From the NCBI GenBank assembly GCA_006227805.1, contig SBFT01000301.1, positions 1 to 12,701 of the forward strand: 12,701 nt of DNA. The letters run 5' to 3'. Both the position numbers and the translations under genes were made by a program. The DNA is from Paracoccaceae bacterium (GTDB lineage: Bacteria > Pseudomonadota > Alphaproteobacteria > Rhodobacterales > Rhodobacteraceae). Each line of letters opens with the position of its first letter. The stretch's first letter is position 1. The notes under the pieces were generated by a model. It had not been told where the DNA came from, ran no database searches, and saw only the letters and a list, made by a program, of their open reading frames with translations. Below, piece after piece: positions 1 through 7,730 of this stretch.

Positions 1-252
1 GTGACCGAGATCAAGGGCTTCGGCTCGCAGTCCGGACACACCGAAATCTACCGCGGAGCGGAATACGCGGTGAACTTCGTGCCGAAGGTCAAGCTCGAGA
101 TCGTCGTGGCCGATGCCATGGCCGACCAGGTGGTCGAGACCATCGCAAGGACCGCCCAGACCGGCAAGATCGGCGACGGCAAGATTTTCGTGCTCGACGT
201 GAGCCAGGCCGTGCGGGTGCGCACCGGCGAAACCAACGACGACGCTCTCTGA
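1..252 (+). CDS. glnK: PII nitrogen-regulatory protein, C-terminal part (5' end outside window)
   Basis: This is a PII signal-transduction protein, which senses 2-oxoglutarate, ATP/ADP and glutamine status and gates the ammonium channel AmtB or other nitrogen targets. The 83 visible residues match the PII family from the T-loop to the C-terminus: 'GHTEIYRGAEY' contains the T-loop tyrosine (residue 22 here, equal to Tyr51 of the 112-residue family), then 'NFVPKVKLEIVV', 'TGKIGDGKIFV' and 'RVRTGE'. About 29 N-terminal residues are missing, so the GTG at base 1 is an internal valine codon and not a start. The gene sits 29 bases before amtB on the same strand, the classic glnK-amtB operon, which favours GlnK over GlnB; sequence alone does not separate the two well. 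Confidence 0.95.
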   Translation: MTEIKGFGSQSGHTEIYRGAEYAVNFVPKVKLEIVVADAMADQVVETIARTAQTGKIGDGKIFVLDVSQAVRVRTGETNDDAL

Positions 253-281
253 CGCGGCGCAACCCGAAGGGAAACGGAGAC

Positions 282-1643
282 ATGAAACTACTCAAGACTT
301 TGCTGCCGGCCGCCGCTCTCGTGGCATTGCCCGGCCTGGCCCTGGCCGAGGACGCGCCCGTTGCGGGCGTCAACGCCGCGACCGACACGTCCTTCATCCT
401 CACGTCGCTGCTGTTCGTGGTCGGCGGGTTCCTGGTGTTCTGGATGGCGGCGGGCTTTGCGATGCTCGAAGCCGGGCTTGTCCGGTCCAAGAACGTGACG
501 ATGCAGCTGACCAAGAACATCGCGCTCTTCTCGCTCGCCGCGATCATGTATTACCTGATCGGCTACAACCTGATGTATCCGCTCGGCACCTGGATGATCG
601 GCTCGGACGAGACCGGCGGCTACCTGTCCGGTGTCATCGGCGTCGCGATCCTCGAGGCGGTCGGCGTCGGCTCGGACGCGCTCGACGACTATTCCTATGC
701 GGCGACATCGACCGACTACTTCTTTCAGCTGATGTTCTGCGCGGCCACCGCGTCGATCGTCTCGGGCACGCTGGCCGAGCGCATCAAGCTGTGGCCCTTC
801 CTGATCTTCGTCGCCGTGCTGACGGGCATCATCTACCCGCTGCAGGCGTCGTGGGACTGGGGCGGAGGTTTCCTCGACAGCCAGTTCGGCTTCTCGGACT
901 TCGCAGGCTCGACGATCGTCCATTCGGTCGGCGGCTGGGCGGCCCTGACCGGCGCCATCATCCTCGGCCCGCGCATCGGCAAGTACAAGGACGGCAAGGT
1001 GGTTCCGATGCCCGGTTCCAACCTGGCGCTGGCGACGCTCGGCACGTTCATCCTGTGGATGGGCTGGTTCGGCTTCAACGGCGGCTCGCAGCTGGCCATG
1101 GGCACCGTGGGTGACATCGCCGACATCGGCCGCGTCATGGCCAACACCAACGCGGCCGCGGCAGGCGGCGCGCTCGTGGCCCTGATCCTGACGCAGATCC
1201 TCTACAAGAAGTCCGACCTGACCATGGTGCTGAACGGCGCTCTGGCGGGCCTGGTCTCGATCACCGCCGAACCGCTCGCCCCGACGCTGGGTCTGGCGAC
1301 GATCATCGGCGGGATCGGCGGCGTCATCGTGGTCTTCTCGGTCCCGATGCTGGACAAGATGAAGATCGACGACGTCGTGGGCGCGATCCCGGTGCACCTG
1401 TTCGCCGGCATCTGGGGCACGCTCGCCGTTGTCCTGACCGGCGGCTACCATGGCGAAGCCACGCTGATGGGCCAGGTCACCGGCATCGTCGTGATCGGTC
1501 TCTTCGTGGTCGTCACCTCGGCCGTGGTCTGGGTCATCCTGAAGGCGACGATGGGCATCCGCGTCGACGAAGAGGACGAGATCCGCGGTCTGGACATGTC
1601 CGAACTGGGCATGGAGGCCTATCCGGAATTCTCCAAGGGCTGA
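282..1643 (+). CDS. amtB: Ammonium transporter AmtB
   Basis: This is a trimeric inner-membrane ammonium channel of the Amt/Rh family, 453 residues. It begins with a cleavable signal peptide (residues 1-22, 'LPGLALA', probable cut before E23), followed by about eleven hydrophobic helices. The pore signature is intact: D206 in 'DFAGSTIVH', and the twin histidines H214 and H372 ('GAIPVHLFAG'). The segment around residues 105-145 is longer than in the E. coli protein, as is common in alphaproteobacteria. The cytoplasmic tail ('RVDEEDEIRGLDMSELG') is the docking region for GlnK, encoded immediately upstream. The start is supported by ACGGAGA just before the ATG. The gene is the last of the operon and ends at a strong intrinsic terminator. 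NtrC control is expected for the family, but its site would lie upstream of glnK, outside the window. Confidence 0.97.
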   Translation: MKLLKTLLPAAALVALPGLALAEDAPVAGVNAATDTSFILTSLLFVVGGFLVFWMAAGFAMLEAGLVRSKNVTMQLTKNIALFSLAAIMYYLIGYNLMYPLGTWMIGSDETGGYLSGVIGVAILEAVGVGSDALDDYSYAATSTDYFFQLMFCAATASIVSGTLAERIKLWPFLIFVAVLTGIIYPLQASWDWGGGFLDSQFGFSDFAGSTIVHSVGGWAALTGAIILGPRIGKYKDGKVVPMPGSNLALATLGTFILWMGWFGFNGGSQLAMGTVGDIADIGRVMANTNAAAAGGALVALILTQILYKKSDLTMVLNGALAGLVSITAEPLAPTLGLATIIGGIGGVIVVFSVPMLDKMKIDDVVGAIPVHLFAGIWGTLAVVLTGGYHGEATLMGQVTGIVVIGLFVVVTSAVVWVILKATMGIRVDEEDEIRGLDMSELGMEAYPEFSKG

Positions 1644-1671
1644 TATCTCCTTCCATCAGCCTTGAACCTTG

Positions 1672-1700
1672 CCCGGGCGTCCGCGCCCGGGTTTTTTCTT
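1672..1700 (+). terminator. Intrinsic terminator after amtB
   Basis: A perfect 8-bp GC stem, CCCGGGCG (1672-1679) pairing with CGCCCGGG (1684-1691), with loop TCCG, is followed directly by TTTTTTCTT (1692-1700). It begins 29 bases after the amtB stop codon and would end the glnK-amtB transcript. Confidence 0.92.
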
Positions 1701-1960
1701 TGGGATGGCGCGGCAAGGGGGCTCTGCCCCCTCGGCCCTTCGGGCCTCACCCCCGGGATATTTCAGGCGAGAGGAAGATGAGAGCAGGTGCACGCCTGCC
1801 TCCAGCCCGCACTATCCCGGCGGCTCGCCCGGTGCGGCGCCATAGGCGCGAGCCCGATGGGCGACGGGCAGAGCCCCCCAGCCGTGCCCTGACGCCGCGT
1901 TGCGCGTGACAAACGCCGTGCTTCCGGTGATCTTCCCCGCACTGGCAGGGAGAGAGACAG
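1701..1960. other. Hairpin-rich spacer between amtB and fadH
   Basis: No convincing gene lies here; the open frame crossing it has no family signature. Its first half carries two small perfect hairpins, GGGGGC-TCT-GCCCCC (1717-1731) and GGCCC-TTC-GGGCC (1734-1746), then 'ACCCCCGGGATATTT' and a purine-rich 'GAGAGGAAGATGAGAG'. From memory, this arrangement recurs in intergenic spacers of Rhodobacterales. The second half holds GCAGG/CCTGC (1784-1799), GGCTCGC/GCGAGCC (1822-1854) and a competing hairpin GCGCC-ATA-GGCGC (1837-1849). The fadH promoter must lie in this spacer or shortly upstream, but I see no clear -35/-10 pair. The fadH ribosome-binding site is AGGGAGA at 1947-1953. Confidence 0.5.
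1717..1783. repeat. Rhodobacterales-type intergenic repeat-like element (tandem hairpins)
   Basis: GGGGGC-TCT-GCCCCC (1717-1731) and GGCCC-TTC-GGGCC (1734-1746) stand in tandem, followed by ACCCCCGGGATATTT (1750-1764) and a GA-rich stretch ending near 1783. The two hairpins are directly visible. That the unit is a dispersed genomic repeat is recalled from spacers of related genomes and cannot be shown here, because no second intergenic copy lies in the window. Confidence 0.45.
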
Positions 1961-3988
1961 ATGACCCGATACCCCCACCTTCTGGCGCCCCTGGACCTGG
2001 GCTTCACCACGCTGAAGAACCGCGTCCTGATGGGGTCGATGCATACCGGGCTGGAGGAGACCCGCGACTGGAACCGCGTCGCGGAATTCTATGCCGAACG
2101 CGCCCGCGGCGAGGTGGCGCTGATGGTGACGGGCGGCATCGGTCCGAACCTGGAAGGCTCGGTCCTGCCGGGGGCCGCGATGATGACGACGGCGCAGGAC
2201 GTGCAGAACCATTCCATCGTGACCGCGCGCGTGCATGAGGCAGGCGGCAAGATCGCGATGCAGATCCTGCATGCGGGCCGCTACGCCTACGGTCCCAAAT
2301 GCGTGGCGCCCTCGGCCATCAAGTCGCCGATCTCGCCCTTCCCGCCGACCGAGCTGGACGAGGACGGGATCGAGAAGCAGATCGCCGACATCGTCAACGC
2401 CGCCGTCCTCGCACGCGAGGCGGGCTATGACGGGGTCGAGATCATGGGGTCGGAAGGCTATTTCATCAACCAGTTCATCGTGACCCATACCAACAGGCGC
2501 AGCGATCGCTGGGGCGGGTCCTACGAGAACCGCATCCGCCTGCCCATCGAGGTCGTGCGCCGCACGCGCGCGGCGGTGGGCCCCGACTTCATCATCATCT
2601 ACCGGCTGTCGATGATCGACCTTGTCCCGAACGGATCGACGACGGAAGAGGTCATCCGCCTGGCGCAGGAGATCGAGAAGGCCGGCGCCACCATCATCAA
2701 CACCGGCATCGGTTGGCACGAGGCGCGCGTGCCCACCATCGCCACCTCGGTGCCCCGCCGCGCCTTCGCCTGGGTGACGCAGAAGCTTATGGGCCATGTC
2801 TCGATCCCGGTCATCACCTCGAACCGGATCAACACGCCCGAGGTCGCGGAACAGGTGCTGGCCGAAGGCTGCGCCGACATGGTGTCGATGGCGCGTCCCC
2901 TGCTGGCCGACGCGCATTTCGTGCGCAAGTCCATCGAAGGCAAGGCGGCTCAGATCGCGCCCTGCATCGCCTGCAACCAGGCCTGCCTCGACCACACCTT
3001 CTCGGGCAAGCTGACCTCGTGCCTGGTGAACCCGCGTGCCTGCCACGAGACGGAACTGGTCATCGAGAAGGTCGCGACACCGAAATCCGTCGCCATCGTC
3101 GGCGCGGGACCGGCGGGTCTGTCGACCGCGATGACCTGCGCGGAACGCGGCCACAAGGTGACCGTCTTCGACAAGGCGGGCGAGATCGGCGGCCAGCTGA
3201 ACATGGCCAAGCAGATCCCCGGGAAGGAGGAGTTCCACGGCTTCGTCGACTGGTATCGCACCATGATGGACGAGATGGGGATCGAGGTGCGCCTGAACAC
3301 GCAGGTCAGTGCCGACATGCTGACGGGCTTCGACGAGGTCATCGTCGCCACGGGCGTCCTGCCCCGCGATCCCGGCATCCCCGGCCAGGACGGGCCGAAC
3401 GTGCTGAGCTATATCGACGTGCTGGCGGGCAGGAAGCCCGTGGGACGGCGCGTCGCCGTGGTGGGCGCGGGCGGCATCGGCTTCGACGTGTCGGAATTCC
3501 TGGTCCACGAGGGGCACAGCCCGACGGAAAGCCTGCCCGACTGGATGCGCGAATGGGGCGTCGCCGACCCCGCAGCCCATCGTGGGGGCCTCGCGCCCGA
3601 AGGCCCGCAGCCGGACGCGCCCGCGCGCCAGGTGACGCTGTTGCAGCGCAAGGCCGAAAAGCACGGAAAGCGGCTGGGCAAGACCACGGGCTGGATCCAC
3701 CGCGCGGCACTGGCGATGAAGAACGTCGATTTCGTCGGCGGCGTGAATTACGAACGCATCGACGAAAAGGGCCTGCACGTGACCTTCGGCGCCGCGCGCG
3801 AGAACCCCACCCTGATCGAGGCCGACACGATCGTGCTGTGCGCGGGCCAGGAACCGTTGCGCAGCCTGGCCGACGACCTGGCGGCGCGGGGCATCGCGGC
3901 CCATGTGATCGGCGGCGCCGACGTGGCCTCGGAACTCGACGCGAAGCGCGCCATCGACCAGGGCACGCGGCTGGCGGCACGGCTCTGA
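1961..3988 (+). CDS. fadH: 2,4-dienoyl-CoA reductase (NADPH)
   Basis: This enzyme reduces 2,4-dienoyl-CoA with NADPH so that unsaturated fatty acids can pass through beta-oxidation in the cytoplasm. The 675-residue protein is near-identical in layout to E. coli FadH. An N-terminal FMN-binding TIM barrel of the old-yellow-enzyme family ('APLDLGFTTLKNRVLMGSM') contains catalytic Tyr167 ('GSEGYFINQF') and His253 ('GIGWHEAR'). Four cysteines for a 4Fe-4S cluster follow (Cys335, 338, 342, 354; 'CIACNQAC'). The C-terminal half has two dinucleotide-binding folds, GAGPAG at 381-386 for FAD and GAGGIG at 502-507 for NADPH, and ends with 'LCAGQEP' and 'ELDAKRAIDQGTRLA'. The ATG follows AGGGAGA by 7 bases. 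It appears to be a single-gene transcript; no other fad genes are visible. The full set of cofactor motifs makes the call firm. Confidence 0.96.
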   Translation: MTRYPHLLAPLDLGFTTLKNRVLMGSMHTGLEETRDWNRVAEFYAERARGEVALMVTGGIGPNLEGSVLPGAAMMTTAQDVQNHSIVTARVHEAGGKIAMQILHAGRYAYGPKCVAPSAIKSPISPFPPTELDEDGIEKQIADIVNAAVLAREAGYDGVEIMGSEGYFINQFIVTHTNRRSDRWGGSYENRIRLPIEVVRRTRAAVGPDFIIIYRLSMIDLVPNGSTTEEVIRLAQEIEKAGATIINTGIGWHEARVPTIATSVPRRAFAWVTQKLMGHVSIPVITSNRINTPEVAEQVLAEGCADMVSMARPLLADAHFVRKSIEGKAAQIAPCIACNQACLDHTFSGKLTSCLVNPRACHETELVIEKVATPKSVAIVGAGPAGLSTAMTCAERGHKVTVFDKAGEIGGQLNMAKQIPGKEEFHGFVDWYRTMMDEMGIEVRLNTQVSADMLTGFDEVIVATGVLPRDPGIPGQDGPNVLSYIDVLAGRKPVGRRVAVVGAGGIGFDVSEFLVHEGHSPTESLPDWMREWGVADPAAHRGGLAPEGPQPDAPARQVTLLQRKAEKHGKRLGKTTGWIHRAALAMKNVDFVGGVNYERIDEKGLHVTFGAARENPTLIEADTIVLCAGQEPLRSLADDLAARGIAAHVIGGADVASELDAKRAIDQGTRLAARL

Positions 3989-4032
3989 TCCCCTCCGGCG
4001 GGGCTCGGGCACCGTTCCGGCGGGACCGCCGG

Positions 4033-4065
4033 GGCGGGAAACGGGCTGTTTCCCCGTTTCCCGCC
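4033..4065 (+). terminator. 13-bp perfect stem-loop after fadH
   Basis: GGCGGGAAACGGG (4033-4045) pairs perfectly with CCCGTTTCCCGCC (4053-4065) around a 7-base loop, CTGTTTC. It starts 45 bases after the fadH stop. No T-run follows on the + strand, so it is not a textbook intrinsic terminator; it may block exonucleases or work with Rho. Confidence 0.5.
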
Positions 4066-4176
4066 TCTCAACGATCTTGGTGAAACCCCGATATTATCCC
4101 ACCTGCGCCGCGTTCTCGCCCAGATTGCATCCGATACATGATCCCCGGAAGAACAGGACCCACAAGGGATCACGGA

Positions 4177-5082
4177 ATGGACAGACTGACCGAAATGGAA
4201 GCCTTCGCCACGGTGGTGGACCAGGGCGGCTTCACGGACGCGGCCAAGAAGATGGGCATTTCCAAATCGGCCGTGTCGAAGCACGTGTCCAGCCTCGAGG
4301 CCCGTCTTGGCGCGCGTCTTCTCAACCGCACCACGCGCCGCGTCTCGCCGACCGAAATCGGCCTGGCTTATTACGACCGCGCCCGTCGCGTCCTGAACGA
4401 CGCGGGCGAGGCGGATGCACTGGTCACCTCGATGCAGAGCGCGCCGTCCGGCCTTTTGCGCATCTCGGTCGCCACAGATTTCGGCGTCAATCACCTGTCG
4501 CCGATCCTGTCGAACTTCCTCGAGGAATTCCCCGACATCACCGTCAACATGGTGCTGAACAACCGCTATGTCGAACTGATCTCGGAAGGGTTCGACATGG
4601 CCGTGCGCATCGGCGAGCTGGAGGACAGCACGCTGCGCGCCCGCAAGTTGACCGAGACGACCAAGCGCATGATCGCCAGCCCGATCTATTTCCAGAAATT
4701 CGGGCGGCCCCAGAAGATCGACGATCTGAACGATCACAAGCTGCTGCACTATTCCAACCAGGCCTCGGGCAATGTCTGGAAGATCACGGCGCCTTCGGGC
4801 GAGAAACGGCAGATCCGGACCGCGGGCTGGCTGAGCGTCAATGACGGGCAATCGCTGCTGAACGCCGCCATCGCGGGCCTGGGCATCGCCTATCTGCCCA
4901 GCTTCCTCTATTCCGACGCCATGTCGAAAGGCCTGGTGCAGGACGTGATCCCGGAACTGCCGGTCGAGACGCAGGGCATCTACGCCGTCTATCCGCCGGG
5001 CCGGTTCACCCAGCCCAAGGTGCGCGCCTTCATCGACTTCCTGGTGAACGCCTTCGCCGACAAGGGTCCGTCGGACTGGTGA
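4177..5082 (+). CDS. LysR-family transcriptional regulator
   Basis: This is a DNA-binding regulator of the LysR family, 301 residues from the chosen start, the usual family length. Residues 1-60 form the winged helix-turn-helix ('MEAFATVVDQGGFTDAAKK', 'SKSAVSKHVSSLEARLGARL', 'RTTRRVSPTEIG'). Residues 90-295 form the periplasmic-binding-protein-like effector domain ('GLLRISVATDFG', 'GFDMAVRIGEL', 'AAIAGLGIAYLPSFL'). The pattern resembles the large CrgA/AaeR-like group, whose ligands vary, so no effector can be named. The ATG at 4177 is preferred over one 39 bases upstream because AAGGGA precedes it by 7 bases and family homology starts there. It has its own terminator and so is transcribed separately from the amidohydrolase gene. 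Its target could be the amidohydrolase operon, fadH or a distant locus. Confidence 0.92.
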   Translation: MDRLTEMEAFATVVDQGGFTDAAKKMGISKSAVSKHVSSLEARLGARLLNRTTRRVSPTEIGLAYYDRARRVLNDAGEADALVTSMQSAPSGLLRISVATDFGVNHLSPILSNFLEEFPDITVNMVLNNRYVELISEGFDMAVRIGELEDSTLRARKLTETTKRMIASPIYFQKFGRPQKIDDLNDHKLLHYSNQASGNVWKITAPSGEKRQIRTAGWLSVNDGQSLLNAAIAGLGIAYLPSFLYSDAMSKGLVQDVIPELPVETQGIYAVYPPGRFTQPKVRAFIDFLVNAFADKGPSDW

Positions 5083-5118
5083 TCCTCCCCCTCGCGCGGG
5101 CTTCCTGCGCGACCTCCT

Positions 5119-5152
5119 GCCCCCATGCCATCCGCATGGGGGCTTTTGTCTT
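5119..5152 (+). terminator. Intrinsic terminator after the lysR gene
   Basis: A 10-bp stem, GCCCCCATGC (5119-5128) with GCATGGGGGC (5134-5143) and loop CATCC, is followed by TTTTGTCTT. It lies 36 bases past the lysR stop and separates that gene from the amidohydrolase operon. Confidence 0.9.
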
Positions 5153-5240
5153 GCGCGGTGTCGCTTAGCCGTCACCCGGTTTATTTGCTTTGTGAAGCGA
5201 CCGGCCTGCGTTACCCCTGAGACCAGCCAGGGAGACGCGC

Positions 5241-6869
5241 ATGAGCTCGATCACCGTTTTTTCCGCCCAGACCATCCTGACGATGGACCCCAGCCGCCCC
5301 CGCGCCACCCATGTGGCGGTGCGCGATGGCCGCATCCTTGCCGTCGGCGGCGCCGATTGCGCGGATCAATGGGGCGAGGTCACCCATGACGACAGCCTGA
5401 AGGATACCGTCCTCATGCCGGGCTTCGTCGAAGGCCATGCCCACATGATGGCGGGTGCGATGTGGACCTTCGCCTATGCCGGCTATCACGACCGGATCGA
5501 CCCGGACGGCAAGCTGCACAAGGGCATGACCGACATCGAGGCGGTGGTCGCGCGCCTGTCGGCGCAGGCTGCGGCCCTGCCGCCCGGTGCGCCGCTGATC
5601 GGCTGGGGGTTCGACCCGATCTTCCTGTCCTCGGAACGGCTGAACCGGCACCACCTCGACCGGATCGCGGCGGACCGGCCGGTGGCGATCATGTTCTCGA
5701 ACTTCCACCTGATGTGCGTGAACTCGGCCGCGCTGGCGATGGCGGGCTATGGGCGCGACACCAATGCCGAAGGCGTGGTGAAGGGCGCGGATGGCGAACC
5801 CACGGGCGAATTGCAGGAAATGGCCGCGATGTTCCCGGTCATGCGCCGGGTGGGCATGGATTTCCGCGGGCTGAGCCAGACGGCGTCCTCGATCCGGGCC
5901 TATGCCGATGTCTGCCGGCTGGCGGGGGTGACCACCGTCACCGACCTCTTCTCGACGATGGAGGAAGAAGACCTCGGCACCGCGCTGGCCGCGACCGGGG
6001 CGGATGACTTCTGCCTGCGCATCGTGCCCGCGCTGGGGGCCATCGGCGGCAGCCCGGACGAGATCGCCGCCAAGGCCAGACGCCTGGCCGCGCGCGCGAC
6101 CGACAAGCTGCGCCTGGGCGCGGTCAAGCTGATGACCGATGGCTCGATCCAGGGCTGGACCGCGCGCGTCAAGTGGCCGGGCTATGTCGGCGGCCAGCCC
6201 AACGGCATCTGGAACACGCCGCCCGAGACGATCTTCGCGCTCTGCGAGGCGATGCAGCGCGAAGGTATCCAGATGCATATCCACGTCAATGGCGACGAGG
6301 CTTCCGATGTCTCGCTTGCCGCTCTCGAAGCGGCGGCGCGCAAGCATCCCTGGCCCGACGCGCGCCATGTGCTGCAGCACTGCCAGATGATGGGCCCCGA
6401 CCAGTTCCGCCGTGCCGCGGCCCTGGGCGCCTGCACCAACATCTTCGCCAATCACATCTGGTATTTCGGCGACCAGCACGTGGCCCTGACCATCGGCGAA
6501 GACCGTGCGAGCCGCATGGACGCGGTGCGCAGCGCGCTGGACGAGGGCGTGCGCGTGGCGATCCATTCGGATGCGCCGGTGACGCCGATGGCGCCGCTCT
6601 TCACGGCCTGGGCCGCCGTGAACCGCCGCACCATGTCGGGTCGGTGCCTCGGTCCCGAACAGCGCATCACCGTCGAGGAGGCGCTGCGCCTGATCACGCT
6701 GGGCGCGGCCTACACGCTGAAACTGGATGCCGAGATCGGCAGCATCGAGACCGGCAAGCGCGCCGATTTCGCCATCCTGGGCGCGGATCCGACGATGGTC
6801 GACCCGGCCCACCTGAAGGACGTGCCGGTTCTCGGAACCGTGTTCGGGGGGCGGCTGAACCTGTCATGA
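5241..6869 (+). CDS. Metal-dependent amidohydrolase (amidohydrolase_3 / YtcJ-like)
   Basis: This predicted cytoplasmic hydrolase of the amidohydrolase superfamily has 542 residues, a normal length for the YtcJ/NfdA-like branch whose studied members hydrolyse N-substituted formamides or other amide bonds. The N-terminal beta-sandwich ('VAVRDGRILAVGG') leads into a TIM barrel with the metal site: H66-x-H68 in 'PGFVEGHAHMM', K296 in 'GAVKLMTDGSIQG' (possible bridging carbamylated lysine), H348 in 'MHIHVNGD', H380 in 'LQHCQMM' and D444 in 'AIHSDAPV'. It ends with 'LGAAYTLKLDAEIGSIETGKRAD' and 'FGGRL', typical of the family. No signal peptide is seen. The ATG follows an AGGGAGA site. The stop overlaps the start of the COG0523 GTPase gene by 4 bases (ATGA), implying co-translation. 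The natural substrate is unknown. Confidence 0.9.
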   Translation: MSSITVFSAQTILTMDPSRPRATHVAVRDGRILAVGGADCADQWGEVTHDDSLKDTVLMPGFVEGHAHMMAGAMWTFAYAGYHDRIDPDGKLHKGMTDIEAVVARLSAQAAALPPGAPLIGWGFDPIFLSSERLNRHHLDRIAADRPVAIMFSNFHLMCVNSAALAMAGYGRDTNAEGVVKGADGEPTGELQEMAAMFPVMRRVGMDFRGLSQTASSIRAYADVCRLAGVTTVTDLFSTMEEEDLGTALAATGADDFCLRIVPALGAIGGSPDEIAAKARRLAARATDKLRLGAVKLMTDGSIQGWTARVKWPGYVGGQPNGIWNTPPETIFALCEAMQREGIQMHIHVNGDEASDVSLAALEAAARKHPWPDARHVLQHCQMMGPDQFRRAAALGACTNIFANHIWYFGDQHVALTIGEDRASRMDAVRSALDEGVRVAIHSDAPVTPMAPLFTAWAAVNRRTMSGRCLGPEQRITVEEALRLITLGAAYTLKLDAEIGSIETGKRADFAILGADPTMVDPAHLKDVPVLGTVFGGRLNLS

Positions 6870-7726
6870 CCCCGCTTCCGATGACCGTGATCTCGGGCTA
6901 TCTGGGCGCGGGCAAGACCACGCTGGTCAATCGCCTCCTGGCCGAGGATCACGGCCTGCGCCTGATGATCCTGGTCAACGATTTCGGCGCGATCAACATC
7001 GACGCCGATCTGCTGCAAAGCCGGACCGAGGATACGATCGCCCTGCAGAACGGCTGCGTCTGCTGCACGATGGGCGCCGATCTCTTCATGGCGCTGGGCG
7101 ACGCGCTGGACCGCAGGCCGCGCCCCGATCACCTGGTTGTCGAAGCCTCTGGCGTTGCGGACCCCGCTTCCATCGCCCGGGCCGCGATCGCGGAACCCGA
7201 GATGTCCTATGCCGGGATCGTCACGCTGGTCGATGGCCTGAACGCGCCCGGACTGCTGGCCGACGACCTGATCGCGGCCCAGGTTGGCCAGCAGATCAGT
7301 GCCGCCGACCTGGTGCTGGTGACCAAGACGGACCGCATCGACCCCGGGCTTGGCGGGCATTTCGCCCGCCTCAAGGCCCGCGGCCCCCGCGTGCTGGACG
7401 ACGGCCCGCTGGCGCCGCTTCTCTTCGGAACGATCCCCCTGCCGAAAGGCCCGCAGCCCGCGGCGCACCCGGCCTATGCCGCCTGGTCGCACGAAAGCGC
7501 GCGGCAGGTCAGCCGCGCCGCCCTGGTGGACAAGCTGTCGGCGCGGCCCGAGGGCCTCTACCGGCTCAAGGGTTTCGTTCTGACAGATGACGGCGGCTGC
7601 GAAGTGCAGGTCGTGGGCCGATACGTCGAGGCGAGGCGCGCCGAGACCGACCGCACACGGCTGGTCGGCCTCGGGCCCGCGGATCGCGTCAGCCGCGACC
7701 AGATCGAGGCCTGGTGGTCCGCCTGA
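6866..7726 (+). CDS. CobW/COG0523-family GTPase (putative metallochaperone)
   Basis: This is a G3E-family P-loop GTPase of the COG0523 group, whose members (CobW, YeiR, ZigA, ZNG1) bind Zn, Co or Fe and deliver metal to client enzymes using GTP. The 286 residues carry Walker A 'GYLGAGKTT' (11-19), the CxCC metal motif at C64, C66 and C67 ('NGCVCC'), the 'EASGVADP' switch (93-100) and the base-recognition motif 'TKTD' (153-156). The C-terminal CobW_C domain is present from about residue 228 ('EGLYRLKGFVL'). There is no histidine-rich loop, unlike many zinc-responsive members. The start at 6866 overlaps the amidohydrolase stop as ATGA; a second Met 15 bases on is possible. The longer open frame reading upstream runs through the amidohydrolase gene and is not coding. 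The 4-base gap to the convergent permease stop leaves no room for a separate terminator. Confidence 0.92.
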   Translation: MTPLPMTVISGYLGAGKTTLVNRLLAEDHGLRLMILVNDFGAINIDADLLQSRTEDTIALQNGCVCCTMGADLFMALGDALDRRPRPDHLVVEASGVADPASIARAAIAEPEMSYAGIVTLVDGLNAPGLLADDLIAAQVGQQISAADLVLVTKTDRIDPGLGGHFARLKARGPRVLDDGPLAPLLFGTIPLPKGPQPAAHPAYAAWSHESARQVSRAALVDKLSARPEGLYRLKGFVLTDDGGCEVQVVGRYVEARRAETDRTRLVGLGPADRVSRDQIEAWWSA

Positions 7727-7730
7727 CCGC

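Noticed and set aside
1..3. GTG as a true start of a short PII protein
   Set aside because: It aligns with an internal valine just before 'TEIKGFG' in full-length PII proteins, so the gene is cut by the window edge.
288..1451. Long open frame on the - strand across amtB
   Set aside because: Shadow of amtB in GC-rich DNA. Its translation is low-complexity and charged (D/R/H-rich) with no family motif, whereas the + strand frame is a complete AmtB.
1763..4012. 749-codon open frame on the - strand opposite fadH
   Set aside because: Antisense shadow of fadH, rich in H, R, D and G with no recognisable domain. FadH has every cofactor motif in place.
4077..4097. TTGGTG...TATTAT as the lysR promoter
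   Set aside because: The spacing is only 9 bases, and no acceptable -35 lies 16-18 bases before TATTAT.
5161..5200. TCGCTT...AAGCGA inverted repeat as a LysR operator before the amidohydrolase gene
   Set aside because: Six-base arms 28 bases apart are weak evidence, and no clear T-N11-A LysR box or promoter could be placed with it.
5211..6812. 533-codon open frame on the - strand opposite the amidohydrolase
   Set aside because: Same kind of codon-bias shadow. It would also cover the amidohydrolase ribosome-binding site, and the + frame has a full metal site.
6173..6865. N-terminal extension of the COG0523 GTPase into the amidohydrolase gene (possible fusion protein)
   Set aside because: The upstream part of that frame is low-complexity out-of-frame amidohydrolase sequence. 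The GTPase homology begins at the ATG at 6866.
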